A stretch of DNA of 64,000 nucleotides from Mesotaenium endlicherianum. Lineage: Eukaryota; Streptophyta; Zygnematophyceae; Zygnematales; Mesotaeniaceae. The position numbers were made by a program, and so were the translations under genes. Each line of letters starts with the position of its first letter. The stretch's first letter is position 1. Under the pieces are notes generated by a model that was not told the origin of the DNA, ran no database searches, and saw only the letters and a list, made by a program, of their open reading frames with translations. The stretch covers positions 28,716 through 92,715 of the forward strand of contig WELA01006598.1 in NCBI GenBank assembly GCA_009602735.1. The letters are read 5' to 3'. Of this stretch, positions 34,376 through 45,301 are shown in pieces.

Positions 34376-37300
34376 ACCTAGTTGCTTCATTTGGAGGAGG
34401 AGCTTTGGTTGGTGATGCTTGTAGGAGTGTAGAGAGAGTAAAGAGGAGAGACAAGGATGATTTATAGTTGCTAAGGGCAGCCATGAAGACGTTGATGCAA
34501 GCTAGCATCTCACTCTCTTGAAGGAGGGAGGAGATGGGAAGAGGGAGGTGCTCCAAGAAGTGTTAACTTGGGCAACCAGATTTTTGTACGTCTTCTTTGT
34601 AGTATAAGGAGGTTGCCCAAGGATGGTAATGATATAAGTAGCATAGAGCATCCTTTGCTTGAGTATGGAGACATATGAGCATGAAGAAAATTTGGAGTTT
34701 ACACGGCTGGATTTTTCCTTGAAGATGCAAGCTCTTTGGTGTTAAGCACTTTCTTTGAGGGGGGCTTAGCATAGAGGTGATAGTGGCTAAAAACAAGTGT
34801 GTGCTCATCTTTATTTCAGATTTTCAATGAAGATGGAGCAGATTTAAAGAGTAGGCAACCGGGGACTTAGTAAGCATGTGTACTTGCAAGTTTAGAAGCT
34901 TTGGCGGGCATTGCACTCGCAAGCTCAAGAGGAGCTCATGAGAAGCTCAAAAAAGGGTGCACCGGGGTGTTGCACCAAGTTGGCCAAGTATGTGGCCAGA
35001 TTTGGGTTGCCTTGCATTACTCCTATATAGCCACTGGATATTATTGGCCAGCCATGATGGAGCTTGGCACTTTGTATGGAGATTGGAGAAGCCTCAAGTG
35101 AAGAGAAGCGCCGTGGAGAAGACTTGGAGCAAGAAGAAGTGATGCAAATTTTTCTTCAAGGAAGTAAGGTGGATATGGAGCCTTTCAAGTTCAGATTTCT
35201 TTTTTCTTAAGGAGAAGACTAATATGGAGTTGAGAGTTATGAAGAACACAAGCCTATGGTGCGGAAGAAGAAGCAAGGTATGAAGTTGGTGCAAGAGGGC
35301 TAGTGCAAGAGATGTCTCCCACTAGAAGTGCGTGTCCTAATAGTTGTGTGTTGGCATAGTTAAAGGGCAGATTTTGGTGCATCTATGGAAGCTCTTCATG
35401 TGAAAGTAGAGCACCAAGGCAAGCTGGGTTTAGTAGTAAGAAGTGTCATTGGGGTCACCAAGGCTAGAGTGCACTCAAGAAGCTAAGCATGTGGAAGGAG
35501 TTGCATAAAGGAAGTAGCCTATCCTCTAGTGCTTCAGTGCACGGGTCAAGTGAAGACCAAGGAGGAGTATGGTCAAGTGAAGATAGTGAAATAGGTGGAG
35601 GTAGATAAGACCACAAGTAGCTATCTTCAGCCCGCTAGCGAAGAAGCGACGCGGGAAGGTGAAGGTGAAGGAGAAGCGCTTATCTTGGTGACCTTGGCCC
35701 GGTCATCACATGGAGCAAGTGTGCCTCCTAACAACCTTGGCGAGCGCGCATCGCCGGTGGAGCAAGTAGAGGTGTATGATCCCCTTGCTCATATATACAG
35801 CAGACCCCAACTGCTCAAGTGGAGGAGCTCCTAAGAAGTGAGCTTAAGAGAAGCCCGCTTGCAGGACGAAGTGTGTGCGAGCACAAGATGAGGTGCAAGC
35901 ACTAAGAGTATGTGCATTTGCCCAAGTTATGGAGCTTTTAGAGGCGTTCCAGATGTGTTTCTTGGAGCCTTGTGTGAAGGCTTACCTTCAAGAAGAGATT
36001 GGAGCATGTGGGAGTGAGCATCTAGCCAAGAAGAATACTATGATGGAGTTTGGTGCACCACGAGCGAGACTATGCGCTCATGCCTTGTGAAGATTATTAT
36101 CGTCGCTTGATGTAGACTACGACTTTATGGATATGGGCATATGAGGAGAAGACCAAGAATTATGGGGCTGATATGTCCTGCCTAAGATGGAGATATATGA
36201 CAAGGACTTGGACATGAATCTAGGAGAATCAGCGCCTATACAAGCAAGCAAGAGAGAGGCGTAAAATCTGGACTTGGACACGCGAGTGGTAAGCGCCTTA
36301 CCTTCATGATGAGGGGGGGGAGTGTTATACTTGTTTATAGTGCTTGTAAGCAAGGTAAAACCAATCCCATGAGTTCAATTGTAAGTAAGAGATGTGAAGT
36401 GGAAAGAAGTTTGAAAGCAAGAGCTCGGAAGATACTCAAATCTGTCCATGTTTGAGGGTTTTACGGGTAGGCGAGCGCGAGGGTAAAAGTTGGCAGATTT
36501 TGGCTACTTTTTGCCTATTTAAGAGAGAGTGTGAAATATTTTTCCTAGGAGTCCTACATGAGGTGATAGACCTAGTACAAGGCCTGCCTTGAATCATATT
36601 CAAGTTTCAAAATCAGGGGTTTAAGCATGTGCCATTTGTAGGCGCGGGAGCTTGATACGTGTTGCGCGCATGTGCGTCCTACGAGCGTGAGGCACAAAGT
36701 GACGATCTCGTTTAAGTGTTAGACTTCAATTCAGATCCTGAAATTTTGTGGAGAGGCAGTCCTATAAGTTGAGATTCAGAAAAAGTAAATTTTTTTATAA
36801 AAATATTATATTAAGTTCTGACAGTGCCACATGGCGGTCTGCTGGACTGCCGTGAGAGCCACATGTGTGAGGCAAGGCACAATCTGATTTCATGGTCTTA
36901 GGCTTGGATCAGGAGAAACAAAGCATACCAATGTGTTCAAAAAGGTGGTACAACATAGATTGCACACTTTCAGGCTAAAAATGTCACAAAAAGTCGGGAG
37001 GGTGCCACTTGGCGTCTTGAGAGGTCACCACGAGTCAGGCACACGAGTGAGAGAGTGCAATACCTCTACAAGGAGTATGGCTTAGAGCTAGAGGTAGCTA
37101 AGGGTACCAAAAAGTTCAAGAACATAGTGAAGTCAGATTCATGATGTAATCTGGTCAAAATTATAAGAGCACCACGAGTAAGCCACATTGCGCGACGAGG
37201 AGCTGCCACTTGTCCAAGAGGGCGAAGAATGAGTATCTTGGCGATTAGGCGGACTATTATGCATTGGATCCAGCTTTGGAGTATGTGGACATGATGTAGG

Positions 37301-37596
37301 AAGTATGTTCCAACCTTCATGAAGATATTGGCTTATATCAAGAAGAATGAGATGAAGATGAAGATGCATTTGTATAAGGAGACGCCATGTGTGGAGCCAA
37401 TGTGTGCGATGGAGCTTTTACTAAGTGGAGCAAGTTTGGAGTATTAAGTATCATCCTGTAGCCTGTTCAAGACCTGCAACTTGTATAATATATGTGAATA
37501 TGTGTTTTTCTAGTGTATATGTGAGCTCGATTCCTCATATGACGTCACTTATGCTTAGTATACGCCGAGGACGTCGCATTTTGAGGAGGGGGATGA
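34376..37596 (+). other. Element F interior, no gag or pol
   Basis: Only short frames are present. A block at about 35,580-35,830 (VEVDKTTSSYLQ, LARSSHGASVPPNNLGER) resembles element E around 19,615-19,840. The stretch 36,300-37,560 is noncoding. The interior ends with a GAGGAGGGGGATGA polypurine tract. It looks like a partly replaced, long-decayed E-type interior. Confidence 0.65.
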
Positions 37597-38299
37597 TGTA
37601 AGGTTATGAAAGTGTAATTTGTACTTTTCTAACATTTTATATGTACAGAGTGTGATTTTAGAAGAACTTTGGCCTTTGTTTCAAGGCATTTGGACAAGTA
37701 TTGAGAAAGTTATGAGTTTTGGGAGTTTTTAATGAGTTTTTAAAGTCACAGATTCAATTTAGTGACAAGGACAGGTCCAGTGACGAAAATTTCAGTTGGA
37801 GTCCAGGAAGTAGGACATTGAATCATAAGAGTTCGATTACGTAGAGTGCCAAAGTGATCGTGGAATTTCTAGAAACTCCGTGAGGAGTTAGTGGATTGTG
37901 TAGTAGAATATTCTAGAGTGTGATTGTGTGCGTGTGAGTGTGCCAACTTGTCCAACCAGGCAAGGTCACCTACATGGAAGGGGCCATAGTAGAAGGTTCT
38001 GGAGGTACTTTGCTAGAGAGGAAATTTAGAGAAGGAGCATAAATAGGAAGCACAAAGAAGTAGAGGGGGTCTTGTCTAATCTAGTCTAACCGTCTTATCT
38101 TGTATACGACTTTTCTTAATAAAGTGAGTTCTTTTCTACTCCTCTCTCATGTAGCCCTCTAACTCTTGCAAGGGTGGCATACCACCAGGCCACTGCACCT
38201 TGTGTATGCAACTAGGAAAGGTCCTCGTGCACGCCTCCACTTGCGGGTGAGGGTGCGTAAGTGTGTATGGGCGCACTCCCCGCACCCTTCCCCCTTTCA
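37597..38299 (+). repeat. Element F 3' LTR
   Basis: 703 bp, TGTAAGGTTATGAAAG...CCCCCTTTCA, with the unoccupied TTAA at 38,116-38,119, followed by GAGAG. Confidence 0.92.
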
Positions 38300-38380
38300 G
38301 AGAGCAACTACTCGTCCTACGAAGGAGACCTGCTGGCAGTGGTTTGGGCTGTCGCACATTTTAGGGAGTATCTATGGGGA
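38300..38380 (+). pseudogene. A2 RNase H piece between elements F and C
   Basis: The 81 bp reading ESNYSSYEGDLLAVVWAVAHF-type RNase H sequence matches A1 at about 11,037-11,115. It lies exactly between the F and C target duplications. Confidence 0.82.
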
Positions 38381-39007
38381 TGTAATGAATTAGTATATTA
38401 GTAGATATCATACTCATTTAAGTATAATAGTTATTTAAGTTCAGCCTACTGAACTTTATATAGTATTGAGTCTGCTGGACTTTACATAATTATCAGTTTA
38501 AGGACTAGCCAAAGGCAGCAGGCTGAAGCCAACTTAAGTCAGCTTGCTGACACATTCTTTGACAGCCAGCTGACTTCCGTACTCGGTAGCAGCAAACTGC
38601 CTAGATATGCATCTAAGTGTGGTATGCTAGATGAATGGCCAGATAACATCCCTATGATGGATGGCGATTCGGGATGATGGGAGATGGCGGTGGATTTGGT
38701 TAACCGAGGTCCTACCAAGGTGGTTAACTCCCGGGTAGGCGGTGCCATCGCACGGGCCGTTGAACAGTAAACTCATTCCCTGTACATATGCTAGGCATTG
38801 CTCTCGAGTTCGGCATTCGGAAACGAGGCCAACTCTCTTGTACAGCTTACGAAGAGAAATCTGAATCCAAGGCTAGAAGCCATTGATACGCACTGTCTTC
38901 CAACCTTGCTGTTAATTCAATAAACGGAAAATACCATAAAGATTACTTGCTGATATGAAGATCTTTATCAATTGTTAATTGCCTAATTGGTAAGTCAATT
39001 CATTTCA
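38381..39007 (+). repeat. Element C 5' LTR
   Basis: TGTAATGAATTAG...TTCATTTCA, 627 bp. Shorter than the 3' LTR and the solo copies. Confidence 0.92.
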
Positions 39008-39022
39008 GTGGAATCAAAGCAG
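39008..39022 (+). promoter_or_regulatory. Primer-binding site of element C
   Basis: GTGGAATCAAAGCAG directly after the LTR; a variant of the initiator-Met-type site. Confidence 0.65.
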
Positions 39023-39335
39023 TTATCACAGTCTTCTTTGTATGGTAAGGACAAGGTCTCAAAACTAGCAACTCCCGAGACATGGAGAACCGGGATAACG
39101 AGAATGTCGAAAACTAGGCGGAAAGCCATGTAGCGGGAACCCGTACCTCTTCTGAAGCAGTGGCAGATACTGCAGCTAGAGAGGTTGTAGATGAGGCTGC
39201 TGCTATTGCCGCAGTCGCATCACAGCAAACTGAGGAGGGGAGAGCCAGATTAGAACTGAACAATTAGCAAAGGCTGCTGAAGATACAGAAAGGAGGGAAG
39301 GACAGCCAGCTGACGAGCGCACTGTTGAAGAACTT

Positions 39336-40520
39336 ATGGCATCCAGGGCCAATGTTCTGAACCCACCTCCTGCTGTACAACTGAATGTACCCCTAGGTCA
39401 AATACGTGACCGGCTGAATGCGGCAGGAATTGCTGCTGCAGGAGCGAGAGGAATTGTTGAGGACACTACTCAGCGCGTAGATGCCAATGCTGCTGCTGCA
39501 TTTGCTAGACTACCACCCCAGAGTGTAGACTTGGGAGCATTGTTCGTTCAAATGCAGTCGCAAACGGTGACCATGTATCAGTCCCAACAGGAGGACAAAA
39601 GAAGCATAATGTCTCTACTGCGGGAAAGAGACCAACTGGGGTCTCAAACCACTGGTGGTGGTGGCAGAGGGCCTAGTAAGCCCAAGCCGAGACCTCCCCA
39701 GGACTATGATCCTGAGGGAAACAGAAAATATTACCTGATCAAGTTTCTCCAGGATGTTGAGCAGTGGCTGGAGAACTACCCAAAACTGCAAGATTACGAG
39801 AAGGTCAAGCACATCGGTGCGCTACTGAAAGGCAGTGCCGCAGATTGGTGGCTATACTGGAAAGGAGAGCGAAAGGCTCAGCAACTCGGTGACCCTACGT
39901 AGGTAGAGTTTGTCTAGAAGTTGCATGAGAAGTTTGATGTCATCAACCAGCAGGAGAAAGCTATCTATGCGATGATCTCCCTGACACTGAAGCAGACCAC
40001 TTCAGTTGCTGAGTTTGCTCAAAAGTTCCAGGAGAACATGATGAAACAGCCAGACTTGCCAGAATGGTATAGGATAGCATACTTCAGGTATGGCTTGAAA
40101 TCCGAAGTCTCGGGTCATTTTGCTGAGAGGAAGTATGAATAACTGGCTGACTTGATCCAGGATGCTGATGCCTGGGATCAGCACCAGTTCAATCGCATGC
40201 GTCAGAGTAATGCTTTGGTGTCTAAGATTGTCAAAAAGCCCCACGGTTCCTACAATGCAGTTGAAGGAGACCAGGCTGAGGATGAGCAGGGTGATGGATA
40301 TGAGTATGAGTATAATGCTATACAATCTAGAGGTAGAGGTGGTTTCTCTCGAGGCGGTTATAGAAGAGGTGGTGGTAGGACTAAGCCGAGACCAGCCTCA
40401 GCAAAAGCTGTTTGCTTCCATTGCCGGCGGACGGGTCACATCAGAGAGCAGTGTCCAGTCAAGCACCTCCCAAAGGTCGAGAGAAAAGACCAGCCTTTAA
40501 AAGACAGCAACAGTCAGTAA
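39336..40520 (+). pseudogene. gag: Element C gag
   Basis: Reads MASRANVLNPPPAVQLNVPL, then a gag domain (YYLIKFLQDVEQWLENYPKL, GSAADWWLYWKGER, TTSVAEFAQKFQENMM). A Gly/Arg-rich stretch follows (RGRGGFSRGGYRRGGGRTK), then a CCHC knuckle, CFHCRRTGHIREQC. Gly/Arg-rich segments bind RNA. Broken. Confidence 0.83.
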
Positions 40521-40699
40521 TCCAGTCTACTGACTGTGAGGATGCTAGAGATAGTGAGTTGTCACTAGCTGCCCTCGTAGCAGGTATTATGGGTCCTGCT
40601 GAACTGGATTCACTATGCATGCTTGACAACCAGATAAAGGAGACCATCAGTAATATAAACATCCAGAGAGTGCACACTCTGGATGCTCTTATTCCACCT

Positions 40700-41130
40700 G
40701 ATGTCCAATATTTCTTTGCTAAGTCGGGAGAACAATGCGAAAGTCAGGAAAAGACAGTTCCCCCTATCCTACTGCATTGCATGATTGCAGGTAGGAAGGT
40801 GAGGGCATTTGTTGACGGAGGGGCATTACATACTTTTATCCATAAGGACTTACTTAAGCGGCTAAGGCTGCCTACTGTCACCCAAGGGAATAGAAAAGTA
40901 TTCCTTGGAGATGCCTCAAGTATCCCGGGAGGAGTTATAACCTAGCCTATTGAGGTTCAGTTAGGTTCTGGCATTGCAGTTCTAACTGAAACGCTTACAT
41001 TTGCGGCACTCAACACTGGCTTTCATGATCTCGTGCTAGGCAGGTCCTGGCTTAATAGACATCAAGCTGAAGTGTGTTGGAGCAGGGGTACAGTTAAAGT
41101 GAGAGGAGCCAGTGATGGGCAGACTAACTT
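40700..41130 (+). pseudogene. Element C protease
   Basis: Aspartic-protease-like VRAFVDGGALHTFIHKDLL, followed by FHDLVLGRSWLNRHQAEVCW, the C-terminal motif of retroelement proteases. Broken. Confidence 0.75.
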
Positions 41131-41339
41131 GGCACCCACTAGTGCTCTTCCTCTTGTCCTGTGTGGATGGCAAATGAAGGAAAAGAAGAGGCTTCCAGAA
41201 GGATGCAAGTTGCTGAATGCAATGGAGTTCGTCAAAAGCTGGAACCAGAAGGAAGACAGAATGTTCTGTCTGCTGCTAAGAGAGGTACCTCCTCAACCTG
41301 AAGAAGTGGTTGAGAAAAAGGTAAGCCCTCCGGAGCACC

Positions 41340-42814
41340 CTACTGCTGCAAAAATCGTTGCTCAGTACACGGATGTATTTAATATGCCTCCAGGACTACC
41401 CCCTAAGANAGAAGTAGATCATAGGATTGATTCATTACCTGGGAGTCAGCCACCCTGGCAACGCACTTATGGCTTGTCTTATGTGGAGAGCGAGGAGTTG
41501 AAAACACAGATTGCAGAGCTTGAGGAAAATGGTTATATTTCCCCCAGTAAATCACCTTACGGCGCACCCATCCTATTTGTTAAGAAAAAAAATGGCAGTA
41601 TGCGGATGTGTGTGGATTACAGAGCCCTGAATAGAATTACAGTAATGAACAAGTATGCTTTACCCAGAATCGAGGACTTGCTTGATACCCTGTCTGGTGC
41701 TAAGGTGTTTAGTAAGATACATCTCAAGAGTGGTTATCATCAAATCAGAATTGCTGAGGGAGATGAACACAAGACTGCCTTCCGCACACGTTATGGACAC
41801 TATGAGTTCAACGTGATGCCATTTGGGCTGACTAACGCTCCTGCGACCTTCATGGGTGCTATAAATGGCATTTTTAGACCACATTTGGATAAATTTGTGC
41901 AAGTTTTTCTGGATGAGATTTTAGATTTCTCTAGAGATGAAGCTCAGCACGCTGAACAATTAAAGATAGTCATGGACACTCTGAGAAAATCACTTATATG
42001 CTAAAATGAGCAAGTGTGATTTCTTTAAAGAAAGTATTGAATTCTTAGGCCACGTTGTCAATAAAGAAGGCATCATTGTGGATCCTAAGAAAGTCCAGAC
42101 CATAAGGGACTGGCCAGTACCACACTCTGTCTCTGAAGTTAGATCCTTCCTCGGGTTGGCTAACTACAATAGGAGATTTATTGAGAACTATTCTACAAAG
42201 GCCAGTAACTGACTGACCTTACTAAGAAAGACATAAGGTATGTATGGGGGGGAGAGCAGCAGGCTGCCTTCCAGACCCTTAAAGATGCTCTTTGGTCTGC
42301 CCCGGTGCTAGCCGTGTATGACCCCAGCAAACCGGTGCAGGTGGTCACTGATGCCTCTGACTTTGCCATGGGTGCTATTTTGTTGCAGCCTGCTGACAAA
42401 ACCACAAAGGATGGTAAGGTACGGCAGGAGTGGCATCCTGTGTTGTATGAGTCTATGAAATTTAATCCAGCGGAGATTAATTACTCAGTGCATGATATGG
42501 AGCTGCTAGCTATCATTCATGTGCTCAAACAGTGGAGAGCATACTTACATGGTAAAGCTTTTAAGGTGATTACATATCATCTAGCTCTGACTCACTTTCA
42601 GAAGAAATCCAAGCTGTCGAGGAGGGAGAAACTTTGGAGCCAGATGCTGGAGCAGTTTCAAGTCCAGATCGACTACAAACCAGGGAAGTTAAATCATGCT
42701 GATGCACTCTCTAGAAGACCTGACTTGCAAGAAAGGAACTTTAGTCAGCATGCTGTAGATAAAGTCCTGTGTGCAATCACTTCACTAAAGGTGAAAAAGT
42801 CCTTCCTTGAATAA
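41340..42814 (+). pseudogene. Element C reverse transcriptase and RNase H
   Basis: [40 protein letters not shown] and [20 protein letters not shown] mark the [35 protein letters not shown] and KLNHADALSRRPDLQ mark the connection and RNase H. Broken several times. One unread base (N) lies at 41,408. Confidence 0.85.
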
Positions 42815-42868
42815 CTTAGGAAAGCCTACCTTTCTGACCCAACATTTGAGCCCAGCCCCACTACTGGT

Positions 42869-44939
42869 GTGTGTCGTGCTACTGCACTCGGGTATAAGCT
42901 CAAGGGAGGGGTCTCGGTGACTGAAACCACTTCAGGCAGGCTGAAGCTGGTCATTCCTAATAACTTGGAAATAAGGTCTCTCTTACTGAGTCAAGCTCAT
43001 GGCAGTCTCCTGGGTGGACATTTGGGGCAAGCCAAAACTGTTGGCAAACTAACAAAACATTATCATTGGGACGGGTTACCCCGGGAGGTCTTGAAATATG
43101 TCAAGTCCTGTGACCAGTGTCAGAGGAATAAGTCTCGGCACACACCACCCGGAGGTCTCTTGCAACCACTGCCCATCCCAGTTGGACGCTGGGAAACTAT
43201 ATCCATGGGCTGGATGGTCACACTACCACGAACTGCTAATGGGCATGATTCGATATTGGTAGTCGTGGATAAAATGACAAAAATGGTCATTTTCATCCCC
43301 ACAACTGTCAAAGTCACTTCACTCGAAACAGCGAGACAGTTTTACAACCATGTAGTATGCCAACATGGGCTACCTTCTAATATCATCTCAGACAGAGACT
43401 CAAAATTTACCTCTAAGTTCTGGAAGGCTTTAATGGGGTTAATGGGAGTCAGGCAGCTGCTCAGCACAGCAAACCACCCTTAGACTGATGGGCAGGCTGA
43501 AAGAACTAACCGAGTTTTGCAAGAGGTACTGAGAGGAAAGCCTACCTTTCTGACCCAACATTTGAGCCCAGGCCCACTACTGGTGTGTGTCGTGCTACTG
43601 CACTCGGGTATAAGCTTAAGGAAGGGGTCTGGGTGACTGAAACCACTTCCGGCAGGCTGAAGCTGGTCATTCCTAATAACTTGGAAATAAGGTCCTTTTT
43701 ATTGAGTCAAGCACATGACAGCTTACTGGGTGGGCATTCGGGGCAGGCCAAAACTGTTGCCAAACTGGCAAAACATTATCATTGGGAGGGATTACCTCGG
43801 GAGGTCTTGAAATACGTTAAGTCCTGTGACCAGTGTCAAAAGAATAAGTCTAGGCACACACCACCGGGGGGCCTCTTACAACCGCTGCCCATCCCAGCTG
43901 GCCGCTGGGAAACAATATCCATGGACTGGGTGGTCACACTGCCACAAACTGCCAATGGGCATGATTCGATATTGGTAGTCGTGGATAAACTGACAAAAAT
44001 GGTCCAACTGTCAAAGTAACTGCACTCAAAACAGCGAGACAGTTCTACTACCATGTAGTATGCCAACATGGGCTCCCTTCTAATATCATCTCAGACAGAG
44101 ACTTGAAATTTACCTCTAAGGTCTGGAAGGCTTTAATGGGGTTAATGGGAGTCAGGCAGCTGCTCAGCACAGCAAACCACCCTTAGACTGATGAGCAAGC
44201 TGAAAGAACTAACCGAGTTTAGCAAGAGGTACTCAGAGCCTATATTAACCAAAAATAAGATAATTGGGATGACTTGTTACCTCAAATCCAGTTTGCGGTC
44301 AACAGTGCGGTGCACACGTCAACGGGCAAGACTCCTTTTGAACTAAGCCTGGGTAGAGTCCCTAAGTCTCCTTTAGATGTCCTAGGGGAGTCTTTAACTC
44401 ACCCTGAAGGGATTGACAATCCGGTCTCTCTCCAATTAACTCAGAAGTTTGCTGACACCCTGTCAGAAGTCCAACAGAATCTGCACAAAGCCCAAGAAAA
44501 CCAACAAAAGTACGCTAATCAGCACCGTGTGGTCAAGAAAAAGCTTGGTCCTGTCTGGGTCGGTCCATATTCGGTAGTGCGCCGTGTCGGTCAGAATGCT
44601 TACAAACTGAACATGTCAGCAGAATACAAGGGTCACCCGGTCTTTAATGTCTCCTTCCTAAAACATTACATCAGAGGGGATATATTGTTCACGGGTCGGT
44701 TACCTATCCAACCGGGACCGGTCTCAGCTGTCCGGGACGGTGACCCTGAGGAATATGAGGTTGAGGAGATTTTAGACGCGTGTTCGGTCCGTCGATCATC
44801 TAAATATGTCATGAAGTACCTCATTCGATGGAAGGGTTACGATGCCTCTGGGGTCACTTGGGAATATAAGGACCATTTGACCAATGCCAAAGGGGCGTTG
44901 AAACGATTCCACCTTCAGGTGGCTGGAGCCCCTCCATAA
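42869..44939 (+). pseudogene. Element C integrase (tandemly repeated segment) and chromodomain
   Basis: The HHCC zinc domain and first catalytic segment (HGSLLGGHLGQAKTVGKLTK, CDQCQRNKSRHTPPGG) occur twice, at about 42,818-43,534 and 43,535-44,235. The integrase tail follows, then a chromodomain at about 44,745-44,925 (YEVEEILDACSVRRSSKY, YLIRWKGYDASGVTWEYKD). It would insert element DNA, with the chromodomain reading chromatin. Broken. Confidence 0.85.
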
Positions 44940-45301
44940 CGGTCATTTCAGTTGACACGGGAAGGTGACAGGAGGTCCTGTCTCCATTTAAGTTGGAGGG
45001 GAAAATATATGACAGTTAGTGTGCGAGAGCGAGAAAGGGACAGTTTTGTGAATCCTAAGTGTCAGCATAGTGACAGATGGGACAGCTTGGCCCACATAAA
45101 GCACCTTGGGCGGAAGGAAAAAGGGCCTCGCGTAGCAATACATCACTTAACGCACATTCATATGTTTATGTTTAGCGCACCGCAACTACGTCAACTCCTA
45201 GCAATCAACCTATAAGGTAAACGGGAGCGAATCCACCATACTAATACGAACTTACGTCCTTCCTATAATTCCTTTGACAAAGGTCAATATCCTACTAACT
45301 T
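44940..45301 (+). other. Element C stretch between pol and the extra ORF
   Basis: About 360 bp after the chromodomain with no frame I recognise. TACATGTGCAGGATGG at 45,311-45,326 resembles a splice acceptor just before an ATG. A spliced message could therefore be used for the extra ORF, as retroelements do for 3' genes. Inference only. Confidence 0.4.

Larger units (their letters stand above)
30312..38299 (+). mobile_element. Element F: noncoding LTR element inserted in A2, with piggyBac inside its 5' LTR
   Basis: LTRs 30,312-34,360 (holding piggyBac) and 37,597-38,299 start TGTAAGGTTATGAAAG and end CCCCCTTTCA. Flanks are GAGAG on both sides (30,307-30,311 and 38,300-38,304). The primer site and polypurine tract are present. 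The 3.2-kb interior has no gag or pol I can read. About 35,580-35,830 resembles the protease-RT junction of element E, and the last bases before the 3' LTR match E. It looks like a large retrotransposon derivative that depended on an E-like relative. LTR identity is about 95% by eye. Confidence 0.88.
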
